The notes below the pieces were generated by a model that did not search any database, was not told where the DNA came from, and worked only from the letters and a program-made list of their open reading frames with translations. Of a stretch of DNA of 64,000 nt, positions 27,193 to 36,077 are shown piece after piece. Numbering within the stretch: position 1 is the stretch's first letter; each line of letters starts with the position of its first letter. The translations under genes and the position numbers were made by a program. This DNA comes from Paenibacillus sp. PL91 (GTDB taxonomy: Bacteria; Bacillota; Bacilli; Paenibacillales; Paenibacillaceae), in contig NZ_JABBYG020000005.1 of NCBI RefSeq assembly GCF_012935325.2, positions 248,001-312,000 of the forward strand, given 5' to 3'.

Positions 27193-28221
27193 ATGGAAAA
27201 TCCGATTTATAATAGGTTGCTTCCAGCACCAAAAAATGGCGGCTTCCATATGGACGACTATTATATTTGGTGCGGTTCTGCCATTCAAGGGGAAGATGGC
27301 AAGTACCATTTGTTTGCATCGAGATGGCGCAAGGATCTTGGTTTTGGCGCGCAGTGGTTGTTTAATTGTGAAATTGTAAGAGCAGTGAGTGACAAACCGG
27401 AAGGTCCCTATCAATTTGAGGAGGTTGTATTCGAGCGTCGGGATCGTTCTTATTTTGATGCGCTGAATCAGCATAACCCCTCTATTCGATTTTGGAATGG
27501 TACGTATTATCTTTATTATTTCGGAACGACTTACGGCGGGCCTATCCCATCACCAGGAGAGGATATATCCTCTGGCCGTGCGCTTGAAGTTTGGAATCGC
27601 AAAAGGATTGGGCTCGCCACCAGCAATTCCGTTTATGGACCTTGGAAGCGAATGGACACCCCTCTTTTGGAGCCTAGGGAACCAGGCCACTGGGATTGTA
27701 CCATCACTACCAATCCCTCGGCAGCTATTTTGCCGGATGGAACGACTTATATGATATACAAATCCCGTGAATATGCGAATGCGACGCTGCAGCTCGGAAT
27801 TGTGAAAGCGCCTCATCCGGCAGGGCCGTTCGAGCGGCTGAGCGATTTGCCGATATTCCGTTTTGACAACGAGGATTTCCACGTTGAGGACCCTTACCTT
27901 TGGTATGCGGATGGACTGTTTCATGTGCTGATGAAGGATGACTATAAGAATGACAGCGGCGGACTTACGGGCGAGTGGGGCGCTGGCGTTTATGCTACAA
28001 GCGAGGATTGTATTCATTGGAACCTGCATCCTAATCCATTGTCCTATACGCGCAGCGTGACATGGGACGACGGGACAACAACGCTGCAATGCAATCTAGA
28101 ACGGCCAAATCTTTTATTCCACGACGGAAAGCCGACCCATTTGTTTCTAGCTACCGGAAATGGCGAGAGTCCTTGGGGGTTTGAAGGCGTCACTTGGAAC
28201 ATGGTTATTCCTTTAAAATAA
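27193..28221 (+). CDS. GH43-like beta-propeller glycoside hydrolase-family protein
   Basis: A 342-residue protein without a signal peptide, so probably cytoplasmic. The repeating pattern of five-bladed beta-propeller glycosidases is evident: an Asp-containing first blade (NGGFHMDDYYIWCGSAIQ), middle blade NPSAAILPDGTTYMIYKSRE, and an acidic blade with FHVEDPYLWYADGLFHVLMK, where VEDP resembles the catalytic Glu region. It may hydrolyse oligosaccharides from arabino-, xylo- or related glycans, but the exact family and substrate are not certain. The start follows TTGGAGGG. It stands alone, with a terminator immediately downstream. Confidence 0.78.
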   Translation: MENPIYNRLLPAPKNGGFHMDDYYIWCGSAIQGEDGKYHLFASRWRKDLGFGAQWLFNCEIVRAVSDKPEGPYQFEEVVFERRDRSYFDALNQHNPSIRFWNGTYYLYYFGTTYGGPIPSPGEDISSGRALEVWNRKRIGLATSNSVYGPWKRMDTPLLEPREPGHWDCTITTNPSAAILPDGTTYMIYKSREYANATLQLGIVKAPHPAGPFERLSDLPIFRFDNEDFHVEDPYLWYADGLFHVLMKDDYKNDSGGLTGEWGAGVYATSEDCIHWNLHPNPLSYTRSVTWDDGTTTLQCNLERPNLLFHDGKPTHLFLATGNGESPWGFEGVTWNMVIPLK

Positions 28222-28256
28222 ATGAAGATGGCGCTGTGGATGTACAGCTCATGAAG

Positions 28257-28296
28257 AAAAACGGCCTCCGTTTCATAATCGGAGGCCGTTTTTATT
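28257..28296 (+). terminator. Rho-independent terminator after the GH43-like gene
   Basis: The stem AAACGGCCTCCG/CGGAGGCCGTTT is followed by TTATT. The next gene is convergent, so it may serve both. Confidence 0.88.
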
Positions 28297-28322
28297 GAAT
28301 GAAAAGACGATTTTCAGCCTCA

Positions 28323-29222
28323 TCAGGTTTCCGTCATGACTCCGCCATTGACATGCAGCACTTGGCCGGTAACGTAAGACGAATCATCGGAAGCCAAGTA
28401 AATGTAAGTCGGGGCCAGCTCGAACGGTTGGCCCGCTCGCTTCATTGGCGTCTCTAAACCAAATGTTTTTACATACTCCGCGGAATAGCTGGAGACGATC
28501 AGCGGCGTCCATATCGGACCAGGAGCAACAGCGTTGACCCGTATTCCGCAACCAACTAGTTGAAGCGACAATGAACGGGTAAAGGACACAATTGCTCCTT
28601 TCGTAGATGAATAATCGATTAGAAGAGGAGCACCGGCATAAGCGGTAACGGATGCCGTGCTGATGATCGAACTGCCTGAGCATAAATGGGGCAGCGCAGC
28701 TTTGGTCAAATAGAAGAGCGGGAAGATATTCGTGCGATACGTATCCTCGAGCTGTTCATTCGAAATGTCCATTATGCAATTCTGAGGAAATTGGACGCCT
28801 TGGTTAAGTACTAAAATATTTATTTTCCCATAGCATTCAAGGGTTCTGCGGACGATTTCAGAGGAGAATTCCGGTTGGCGCAAATCACCCTCAATCAGCA
28901 GACAATGCCGGCCGTATTGTTCGACCATCTGCTTCGTCGCAGCTGCATCCTCGCGTTCGTATAAGAAGACAATGGCTACATCCGCGCCCTCTTTGGCGAA
29001 TCCAATGGCGACGGCGCGACCAATTCCGCTGTCGCCTCCCGTGATGATCGCCACTTTTCCGGCCAATTTGCCGCTGCCCTTGTATTCGGGATTATCGGAT
29101 ATTGGAATCGGGTTCATTAAATATTCAAGTCCAGGCTGGCGATCTTGATGCTGGGGCGGAAAAGTTACGGGTACTTGCTCGCATTTCGTCTCTATTCCGT
29201 AGTAAGGGTATTTCGGAATCAT
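28323..29222 (-). CDS. SDR-family oxidoreductase (general stress protein 39-like)
   Basis: A 299-residue short-chain dehydrogenase of the YdaD/GsiB-type stress group, recognised by its ~45-residue N-terminal extension (FPPQHQDRQPGLEYLMNPIP) before the Rossmann motif TGGDSGIGRAVA. The active-site lysine sits in DYSSTKGA, and the C-terminus ends SYVTGQVLHVNGG. Position NNAG is replaced by LNQG, as in some members. I chose ATG 29222 with GGGAGGA upstream; an earlier in-frame ATG would add 10 residues. It is divergent from eutA. The substrate is unknown; stress-induced aldehyde reduction is typical of the group. Confidence 0.9.
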   Translation of the reverse strand: MIPKYPYYGIETKCEQVPVTFPPQHQDRQPGLEYLMNPIPISDNPEYKGSGKLAGKVAIITGGDSGIGRAVAIGFAKEGADVAIVFLYEREDAAATKQMVEQYGRHCLLIEGDLRQPEFSSEIVRRTLECYGKINILVLNQGVQFPQNCIMDISNEQLEDTYRTNIFPLFYLTKAALPHLCSGSSIISTASVTAYAGAPLLIDYSSTKGAIVSFTRSLSLQLVGCGIRVNAVAPGPIWTPLIVSSYSAEYVKTFGLETPMKRAGQPFELAPTYIYLASDDSSYVTGQVLHVNGGVMTET

Positions 29223-29330
29223 CGTTGTTCCTCCCATTTCGTTGGTTGACACAGGATATTCACCTATTCCCTTAGGGGTGAAGAATGGATTGAAGGGCTG
29301 CTTTGATGATCATCCCTCATATCGCAGTGC

Positions 29331-29434
29331 AAAAAGATACCGTATAAACGCGGTATCTTTTTGTTGAAAAAACGAATAACATCGTAGGGAGAGACGTAAG
29401 CGGCAAAAGTTCTGAAGGATCTATATCCTTTTTT
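29331..29434 (+). promoter_or_regulatory. Leader of eutA with two terminator-like hairpins
   Basis: Hairpin 1: AAAAAGATACCG (29331-29342) pairs with CGGTATCTTTTT (29351-29362). Hairpin 2: AAGGAT (29415-29420) pairs with ATCCTT (29425-29430) and runs into TTTT directly before the ribosome site GGAAGGAG. Both lie between two divergent genes, where nothing obvious needs terminating, so they may attenuate eutABC. No cobalamin riboswitch consensus is visible. Confidence 0.45.
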
Positions 29435-29450
29435 GGAAGGAGCGGATTAA

Positions 29451-30953
29451 GTGGAGGAAAAGTGGATTACAAGCGTAGGCATCGACATAGGAACGAGCAC
29501 AACGAAGTGGATCGTTTCGAAGCTGAAGCTCATGAAAACCTCGGGCGGTTTCTCGCTCCCGCGCTATGAAATAATCGAACGGCGGCTAGACTATGTGAGT
29601 CCAATCTATACGACGCCGCTTATTAATGAATCGGAAATCGATATGGCTGCTCTGTCGCAATTATTGGACCAAGAATATAAAAATGCAGATTTAACTGCTG
29701 AGATGGTCCAAACAGGCGCGGTCATTATAACGGGTGAAACAGCAACGAAAAAAAATGCGGAACAAATAGTACATGCTTTGGCGAAAATGGCAGGACAGTT
29801 CGTCGTAGCGACGGCTGGTGCGGATCTGGAGTCGATTCTCGCCGGAAAAGGCTCAGGGGCAGAAGCCTATTCGCAGACGCGGCCAGGAGTGATCGTCAAT
29901 ATCGATGTTGGAGGAGGCACAGCCAATGCAGCTTACTTTCGCGATGGAGAGATGATCGCAACGATTACCCTGCATGTCGGCGGACGGCTTATCCGTATCG
30001 ATAAGAACGGTCAAGTGGCGTACGTAGCGCCGTCATTGAAGCTTTGGGCAGAGCGCGGTGAGTTAAATGTACCTGAAGTAGGAGCGGCATATTCATTCTC
30101 CTCCTTGCAAGAGCTGTGCCGCCAGATGGCCAAGGCGCTCATCGACTGTATTCTTTGCATCGATCCTGCCCATGAAGGCTCTAGCACGGAGGCGCTCTTG
30201 GTAGCTTCGACGGCCACTCCGCTTCCGGTACCGGATGAAATATGGATTTCTGGAGGCGTTGGCGGTTTAATGGGATTGCCTGCCCCGCAAAATATAGAAG
30301 AAGCAGCGAAGTTTGGTGACATTGGCCCCTTGCTCGCCGCAGCTTTGCTTGAGCATGGAGCTTCATGCTCTGTGCCTCTTCGGCAAGCAAATGAATCAGA
30401 ACGTGCAACCGTGATAGGAGCAGGTACACAGACGACTGAAATTAGCGGGGCGACATTATTTTATGACGATGGAGTGCTGCCTCTCCGAAATGTGCCTGTA
30501 GCTGTATGCTATTTGCCAAAAGCGGATGTGAATGAAGAAAATGATTTGCTGCTGCTTGATAAAGCGATTGGTGCAGCCATGTTTAAAGCCTCAAAAATCT
30601 ACGCAGCCTCACGATCAGACCCTCCGTTTGCTCTAGCGTTAAGAGATGAAGGCTACTGCACGTATAAGCGTCTGCAAAAGCTTGCCGATCGTATTGTTGC
30701 AAATTATGGAGCATCAGCGCAGTTTGCCGGATTTTTGCTTGTCATCTGTGAGAACGATATGGCGAAAGCGCTTGGACACGCGCTGACAATTAGGCTTCCT
30801 GCCGATATGAAGCTCATTTGCATCGACCAAATTCGGCCATCAGATGGAGATTATATCGATGTAGGCAAACCATTAAAGGATGATATTGTACCCGTTGTCA
30901 TAAAAACGCTTGTATTTTATCAGAAAGCAGAGGTGTCAGGCCATGGATTTTAA
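29451..30953 (+). CDS. eutA: Ethanolamine ammonia-lyase reactivating factor EutA
   Basis: A 500-residue ASKHA-fold ATPase that frees inactivated adenosylcobalamin from ethanolamine ammonia-lyase so the enzyme can be reused. The N-terminal phosphate-1 loop is VGIDIGTSTTKW and the phosphate-2-like glycine motif is NIDVGGGTANAA. GETATKKNAEQIV and the region near VWIISGGVGGL-type (EIWISGGVGGL) support the assignment. The GTG start is preceded by GGAAGGAG. It overlaps eutB by 11 bases, so the two are co-translated. Two terminator-like hairpins precede it. Confidence 0.94.
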   Translation: MEEKWITSVGIDIGTSTTKWIVSKLKLMKTSGGFSLPRYEIIERRLDYVSPIYTTPLINESEIDMAALSQLLDQEYKNADLTAEMVQTGAVIITGETATKKNAEQIVHALAKMAGQFVVATAGADLESILAGKGSGAEAYSQTRPGVIVNIDVGGGTANAAYFRDGEMIATITLHVGGRLIRIDKNGQVAYVAPSLKLWAERGELNVPEVGAAYSFSSLQELCRQMAKALIDCILCIDPAHEGSSTEALLVASTATPLPVPDEIWISGGVGGLMGLPAPQNIEEAAKFGDIGPLLAAALLEHGASCSVPLRQANESERATVIGAGTQTTEISGATLFYDDGVLPLRNVPVAVCYLPKADVNEENDLLLLDKAIGAAMFKASKIYAASRSDPPFALALRDEGYCTYKRLQKLADRIVANYGASAQFAGFLLVICENDMAKALGHALTIRLPADMKLICIDQIRPSDGDYIDVGKPLKDDIVPVVIKTLVFYQKAEVSGHGF

Positions 30954-32307
30954 AACAACGCTTTTAGGAAAAACATATCAGTTCGGTCATTTAAAAGAAG
31001 TTTTCTCCAAGGCAAATGAAGAGAAATCAGGCGATGAATTGGCTGGAATTGCTGCAACGGATACAGCGGAGCGGGTAGCTGCCAAATATGTTCTTTCTGA
31101 GCTTACCATGTCCGATATTAGGGAAAATCCATTGCTTCCTCCGGAGGCTGACGAAATATCCAAGCTTATTGAAGAAGACGTGAACGAGGAATCGTATCAA
31201 TCGATTAAGGGCTGGTCTGTCGCTGAGATGCGTGAATATTTGCTCCGTTCTGAGACGATGGGGGGCGACATTCATAGAGTTGCGGACGGAATGACAAGCG
31301 AAATGATCGCGGCGGTATGCAAGCTGATGTCCAATCTTGATCTGATTCAAGCGGCATCCAAGCTGGAGGTTCTTTCAACTTGCCGGACGACAATCGGTTA
31401 TAAGGGAACCTTAGCTTCCAGAGCGCAGCCGAATCATCCCGCTGATCATATCGGAGGGATGAAAGCATCACTATTCGAAGCGCTTAGCTACGGGATAGGG
31501 GATGCGGTCATCGGTATCAATCCCGTTATTGATACGACGGAAAACATTAAATCGTTACTGCATGCCACGCAGGAGGTCATTGACTACTGGTCGATTCCGA
31601 CGCAAAACTGTGTTCTCGCTCATGTGACCACGCAAATGAGAGCCGTCCAAGGCGGCGCTCCTGCAGATATGCTTTTTCAGAGCCTGGCAGGTACGGAGTT
31701 AGGAAATCGGGGTTTCGGTATCAGCTTAAGCATGCTGGAAGAGGCGGATGCGATTATCCGCTTGCACGGTACGAGCAATGGACCAAACCGCTGGTATTTC
31801 GAGACTGGCCAAGGTTCAGAGTTGTCGTCGGAATCCCATTTCGGAATCGACCAAGTGACGCTTGAGGCACGTTGCTATAGCCTTGCCAAGCGGTTTAAGC
31901 CTTTTATCGTGAACACGGTAGTAGGCTTTATCGGCCCGGAATATTTGTATGATAGCAAGCAGGTGATACGAGCAGGCTTAGAGGACCACTTTATGGGTAA
32001 AATGCATCGATTGCCGATGGGCTGCGACATTTGCTACACCAATCATATGAAAGCCGATCAAAATGATATGGATAACTTGGGTATTTTGCTTGCAGCGGCA
32101 GGTGTTAACTTCATCATTGGCGTGCCGATGGCAGATGATTGTATGCTCAATTACCAATCCATGAGCTACCACGATATTGCAACCATACGAGAGACGCTGC
32201 AAAAACGGCCAGCACCGGCGTTTGAAGCTTGGCTTGAGCAAAATGGCATTATGCAAGGCGGTCGATTGACTGCGGATGCAGGGGATGCTGTTCGTTTTGT
32301 ATACTAA
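30943..32307 (+). CDS. eutB: Ethanolamine ammonia-lyase large subunit EutB
   Basis: A 454-residue catalytic subunit of the adenosylcobalamin enzyme that turns ethanolamine into acetaldehyde and ammonia. Recognisable family segments are GYKGTLASRAQPNHP, GIGDAVIGINPVID, HVTTQMRAVQGGAPADM (substrate and cofactor pocket), FETGQGSELSS and HRLPMGCDICYTNHMKADQND. The length equals that of the Salmonella subunit within a few residues. ATG 30943, 11 bases inside eutA, was chosen because the family begins MDFKTTL-like. It pairs with EutC downstream. Confidence 0.96.
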   Translation: MDFKTTLLGKTYQFGHLKEVFSKANEEKSGDELAGIAATDTAERVAAKYVLSELTMSDIRENPLLPPEADEISKLIEEDVNEESYQSIKGWSVAEMREYLLRSETMGGDIHRVADGMTSEMIAAVCKLMSNLDLIQAASKLEVLSTCRTTIGYKGTLASRAQPNHPADHIGGMKASLFEALSYGIGDAVIGINPVIDTTENIKSLLHATQEVIDYWSIPTQNCVLAHVTTQMRAVQGGAPADMLFQSLAGTELGNRGFGISLSMLEEADAIIRLHGTSNGPNRWYFETGQGSELSSESHFGIDQVTLEARCYSLAKRFKPFIVNTVVGFIGPEYLYDSKQVIRAGLEDHFMGKMHRLPMGCDICYTNHMKADQNDMDNLGILLAAAGVNFIIGVPMADDCMLNYQSMSYHDIATIRETLQKRPAPAFEAWLEQNGIMQGGRLTADAGDAVRFVY

Positions 32308-32322
32308 AGTGGAGGTTAGAAA

Positions 32323-33036
32323 ATGGATAGAGAGCAGCAATCAAATAGGTTTGAAGGGCTGGCAAGGCATACGCCAGCGCGTATCGGCGTCGGAAGAACC
32401 GGAACGAGGCCTTTAACGAAAGAGCTGTTGAAGCTGCGATTGGATCATGCGCATGCGGTTGATTCGGTATATGGAGAGGTTCATGCTGCAACTTTGGATG
32501 AATTTAATTTATTTTCAGTCAACACGAGATTTGGAGATAAAGAGAATTATTTGAAACGACCGGACAGAGGAAGGCTGCTTGCGGATGAAGCGGCAATAGA
32601 AATTACAGAGCGCTGCGTTCACAAGCCCCAAGTTCAAATTGTTGTTTCAGACGGGCTTAGCGCAAAGGCTGTGGATGAGAATTTGCCTGATATTCTGCCT
32701 GCTTTGATAGATTCTTTGGCGTTTAACAAGCTGGCATGCGGCACTTCTTTTTTTGTGAGGGGAGGCCGAGTCGGGTGTATGGATGATATCGGTCGGCTGC
32801 TTGCGCCGGAAGTGCTTGTGTTATTAATCGGTGAGCGCCCTGGGCTTGCAGCAGCAGCCTCAATGAGTGCGTATATGTGCTATCAGCCGCGGCCGGGCAA
32901 AAAGGATTCCGACCGGATGGTTATCTCTAATATCCACCAGAGGGGGACTCCGCCTGTAGAGGCAGGAGCCCATATCGGTTCAATCCTTCGGAAAATGATT
33001 GAGCAGCGCATCAGCGGCGTTAATCTCATTATTTAA
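32323..33036 (+). CDS. eutC: Ethanolamine ammonia-lyase small subunit EutC
   Basis: A 237-residue small subunit with EutC signatures: TPARIGVGRTGTRPLTKELL, RLDHAHAVDSVYGEV, RPDRGRLL, VSDGLSAKAVDENLPDILP and GERPGLAAAASMSAYM. The N-terminal region that in enteric EutC targets a microcompartment is short here and no targeting helix is evident, in line with the absence of shell genes nearby. It follows eutB after 15 bases with GGAGG upstream and ends with a terminator-like hairpin. Confidence 0.95.
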   Translation: MDREQQSNRFEGLARHTPARIGVGRTGTRPLTKELLKLRLDHAHAVDSVYGEVHAATLDEFNLFSVNTRFGDKENYLKRPDRGRLLADEAAIEITERCVHKPQVQIVVSDGLSAKAVDENLPDILPALIDSLAFNKLACGTSFFVRGGRVGCMDDIGRLLAPEVLVLLIGERPGLAAAASMSAYMCYQPRPGKKDSDRMVISNIHQRGTPPVEAGAHIGSILRKMIEQRISGVNLII

Positions 33037-33059
33037 TAACATTCAATGAAATCGTCTAG

Positions 33060-33083
33060 CCCTTGAGAAATCAAGGGTTTTAT
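33060..33083 (+). terminator. Terminator after eutC
   Basis: A 7-bp stem CCCTTGA/TCAAGGG with tetraloop GAAA is followed by TTTTATT. Confidence 0.8.
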
Positions 33084-33127
33084 TGTATGTTGAAGCAGGT
33101 CTTACTAACGAGAGAGGAATATGTATA

Positions 33128-34000
33128 ATGGTTGATTTTGAATGGTATAGAAGCTTTTGTGCCATCTATAAGCATCATTCTGTTTCCGAAGCCGCCAAAA
33201 CCCGCATGATGACGCAGCCCGCAATGAGCCAACACTTAGCCGCCTTGGAAGCTGAGGTAGGGGAAGCTTTATTTATTAGAACGTCTAGAAAAATAGTTCC
33301 AACGGAGAGGGGAAAGGAATTGTATTCCCAGCTCGCTCCTCTGATCGAATCATTAGAGGATACAACGATGAGTTTTAAATCTGCCTCGCTGCCAACGTTA
33401 ACCGTCATCAAGCTGGGAGCGGCACATGAATTTTTTAGTGAAAAAATACTGCCTCAGCTTCATAACTACAAGACATGCACCCTTTCGCAATTTGGAACGG
33501 CAGAACAATTGTTAGAGCTGCTGAAGGAAGATAAATTGGATATCATCATTACTTCAAAAAGGTTCCAAACGCCTGGCGTGGAATATTTGAAATTAATGGA
33601 TGAAGAGTTTGTAATTGTCGCTCCTATCGATTATCAAATCCTTGAGTCCGATAACTTGAAGCTAATGGAGCAATGGCTCTCTGCCCAGAGCTGGATCAGT
33701 TATGGCTTGGAATTGCCGATAATCAGAAGAATTTGGAGGGAGCATTTTAAGAAACGTCCTTTAATTAGACCCATTCATATCATTCCTAACCTGCATATGA
33801 TCTTGAAGGCAGTCGAGAACGGCGCGGGCTTGAGCGTTTTACCGACATACTTATTAGAAAAATCGTTAAACGATGGCAGATCAAAGGTTGTGTTTGAGCC
33901 ATTAAAAGTTAAAAACGAGTTGTATATCGCCTATCCATTAAAGAATAAGCATCTGCCCCAAATTAATGAGGTTATGTCGCTTATTCGGGAAAATAAGTAA
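33128..34000 (+). CDS. LysR-family transcriptional regulator
   Basis: A 290-residue LysR regulator. The helix-turn-helix is at ~3-62 (AIYKHHSVSEAAKTRMMTQP then QHLAALEAEVGEALFIRT), and the effector domain is at ~90-285. I chose ATG 33128, with GAGAGGAA about 8 bases before it. It lies just after the eutABC terminator on the same strand, so it might regulate ethanolamine use, but LysR proteins usually act on a divergent neighbour and none is present, so the target is open. A perfect terminator follows. Confidence 0.9.
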   Translation: MVDFEWYRSFCAIYKHHSVSEAAKTRMMTQPAMSQHLAALEAEVGEALFIRTSRKIVPTERGKELYSQLAPLIESLEDTTMSFKSASLPTLTVIKLGAAHEFFSEKILPQLHNYKTCTLSQFGTAEQLLELLKEDKLDIIITSKRFQTPGVEYLKLMDEEFVIVAPIDYQILESDNLKLMEQWLSAQSWISYGLELPIIRRIWREHFKKRPLIRPIHIIPNLHMILKAVENGAGLSVLPTYLLEKSLNDGRSKVVFEPLKVKNELYIAYPLKNKHLPQINEVMSLIRENK

Positions 34001-34002
34001 GG

Positions 34003-34033
34003 TCAACTAGTAGATACTAGTTGATCTTTTTTT
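34003..34033 (+). terminator. Rho-independent terminator after the LysR gene
   Basis: The stem TCAACTAGTA/(T)ACTAGTTGA is followed by TTTTTTT. Confidence 0.88.
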
Positions 34034-34159
34034 ATTTTCGAAGATATAAATACATAAATATATTTATAAATAACACTCTATTTCATAATTTGTTTTATTG
34101 ATTGCTTGAGGATTAGAATAAGGGTACAGCAATAATAAAAACTATTGGAGGCTAGACAA

Positions 34160-34819
34160 ATGTCAAAAAAAGTGTTGATCGTTGTCACTAACCATACCGA
34201 GATTCATGCAGGCAAAAAGACGGGGATATGGCTGTCGGAATTTGCTGAGGCACATATGGCATTTACAAACAAAGGGTATGAGATTGCGGTAGCAAGCCCG
34301 CTTGGCGGAGAAGGGCCCGTTGATCCCGGCAGTGTAGATGCTGGCACTCCGCAAGAGATTTTAGATGCAAAAAAATATTTAGAAAATACAATTAAGCTAA
34401 ATGAAGTATCGGCAGACGATTTTGATGCTATTTTCTTGCCGGGTGGTCATGGAACGATGTACGATCTGCCAAATGATACGAACCTTCAGAAGCTGCTAAT
34501 CGATTTCTATGAAGGAGATAAAATTGTAGCCGCCGTTTGCCACGGACCGGCAGGATTAGTCGGCGCTACTTTATCGAATGGTCAACCGCTGGTAGCGGGT
34601 AAAAGAGTCAGTGCATTTACAGATCGGGAAGAGGCAGCAACGACGCTCGATCAGCATCTTCCTTTCTTACTGGAAAGCAAGCTTCGCGATTTGGGAGCCA
34701 TATTTGTCGCAGCGCCGAACTGGACTGCTCATTATGAGGTGGACGGCAACCTTATTACAGGGCAAAACCCACAATCGACGTTAGTAGTAACTAATGCTGT
34801 CATTGAAAAACTAGGCTAA
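34160..34819 (+). CDS. DJ-1/PfpI-type class I glutamine amidotransferase-like protein
   Basis: A 219-residue DJ-1/PfpI-superfamily protein of the Hsp31-like group. The nucleophile elbow is AVCHGPAGL, with Cys127 followed by His128. The FLPGGHGTMYDL segment supplies the oxyanion and acidic residues. Members act as glyoxalase III, holdases or proteases that repair methylglyoxal damage. I chose ATG 34160, 8 bases after TTGGAGG. It is followed 34 bases later by an epimerase-like gene in the same direction, possibly one operon. Confidence 0.9.
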   Translation: MSKKVLIVVTNHTEIHAGKKTGIWLSEFAEAHMAFTNKGYEIAVASPLGGEGPVDPGSVDAGTPQEILDAKKYLENTIKLNEVSADDFDAIFLPGGHGTMYDLPNDTNLQKLLIDFYEGDKIVAAVCHGPAGLVGATLSNGQPLVAGKRVSAFTDREEAATTLDQHLPFLLESKLRDLGAIFVAAPNWTAHYEVDGNLITGQNPQSTLVVTNAVIEKLG

Positions 34820-34853
34820 TGGATAAGCTAGATACGAGATGGGGAGGGAAAAC

Positions 34854-35756
34854 ATGAAGGTATTTGTTACAGGAGCTTCAGGGTATATTGGCGGATCAGT
34901 AGCTAAAGCTTTGCTTGATGCAGGGCATACGGTTTATGGCTTGGTACGTAATCCTGATAAGATGGAACCGCTCAGAAAAATCGGCATAGAACCCGTTCTT
35001 GGAAAGCTAGAAGATACGGATATTCTAACGGAATACGCAAGGCTCAGCGACGCGGTTATTCATACAGCCGACTCGGATCATTTGCAAGCAGTCGAGACCA
35101 TTATAGCTGCTTTGCGCGGAAGCGGAAAACCATTTTTGCATACATCGGGTTCGAGCGTAGTGGGTGATGATGCCCGTGGCGACACGGCGAGCGAACAAAT
35201 TTTTGATGAAGAAACGCCATTTGTGCCCATGGATATTAGGGAAGAGCGCGTAGCGATAAATAAACTTGTGCGCAAGGCTGGTATAGAGGAATGGGTCAGA
35301 GGCATAGTGATCGTTCCTTCGATGATTTATGGACATGCGCTTGGACTGCCTGTAGAAAGCGATCAATTGCCGCAAATCATTCGCAAGTCACGAGAGTTGG
35401 GTGCAGGCGTTCATGTCGGCAAGGGCGTTAATCGCTGGTCCAATGTTCACATCAAGGATTTGGCTCGGTTGTATGTGCTGGCTTTAGAGAAAGCACCCTC
35501 GGCTTCTTATTTCTTCGCTGAAAATGGCGAGGAATCCTATGGAGACATTGCCAAAGCGGTCAGTGATGCGCTGGGTTATGGAGGCAAGACATGGAGTTGG
35601 CCAGCCGATCAAGCGATTGCGGAGCTTGGAGATTGGGCGCGGTTTGCCATTGCCTCTAACAGTCGGGTACGCGCTGCTCACGCCAAAAATCTACTAGGCT
35701 GGGCACCGAAGGAGGAATCGTTGCTCAGCTGGATTAAACATCATTTGAAAGAATAA
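34854..35756 (+). CDS. NAD(P)-binding epimerase/dehydratase-family protein
   Basis: A 300-residue extended SDR-type protein with an N-terminal Rossmann motif VTGASGYIGGSVAKAL. It has the HTSGSSVVGDD segment, an SMIYGHA-type Tyr motif and the C-terminal substrate cap. The YxxxK motif of classical extended SDRs is not evident, suggesting an atypical NmrA- or YwnB-like member that may bind NAD(P) as a sensor or reduce a small substrate. I chose ATG 34854, 7 bases after GGGGAGGG. It may share a transcript with the DJ-1-like gene. Confidence 0.82.
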   Translation: MKVFVTGASGYIGGSVAKALLDAGHTVYGLVRNPDKMEPLRKIGIEPVLGKLEDTDILTEYARLSDAVIHTADSDHLQAVETIIAALRGSGKPFLHTSGSSVVGDDARGDTASEQIFDEETPFVPMDIREERVAINKLVRKAGIEEWVRGIVIVPSMIYGHALGLPVESDQLPQIIRKSRELGAGVHVGKGVNRWSNVHIKDLARLYVLALEKAPSASYFFAENGEESYGDIAKAVSDALGYGGKTWSWPADQAIAELGDWARFAIASNSRVRAAHAKNLLGWAPKEESLLSWIKHHLKE

Positions 35757-35870
35757 AGCGTGAAGACGGGATTTACTTTGAGCGTGGGGCTTTGAAAAAG
35801 TCACATGTAAACGTATTTGCCGCAACGCTTGGCGGTTGAAAATTTTGCGCGCATGATTACCGGGGAAAAG

Positions 35871-35979
35871 CTCCCGTTAATTCAACCGAAATTGGACGGA
35901 AATCAGTATTAGAAGGAATTTTCCGTTAATCTTTTGTTTTTGATCCATTTTGGGGCGAAAATGATCCGATTAACGGGAG
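35871..35979. repeat. Intergenic element with inverted CTCCCGTTAAT ends
   Basis: In the 320-base gap between the epimerase and hydrolase genes, CTCCCGTTAAT (35871-35881) is mirrored by ATTAACGGGAG (35969-35979), with a third TTCCGTTAAT near 35931. It looks like a short palindromic repeat or non-autonomous mobile element. No gene is visible in 35757-36077. Confidence 0.45.
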
Positions 35980-36077
35980 AATTTCCATTTTATTTGGTCT
36001 AGCTGCCTTTTCATTGGGAAATGAGATGGAGCTTTTCCTGCTATTTTGAATCAAAGAGAAAGGTTTGAGGATGCGGG

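Noticed and set aside
29253..29450. Cobalamin riboswitch upstream of eutA
   Set aside because: The leader is under 200 bases and lacks a recognisable B12-box core; only two short hairpins are present.
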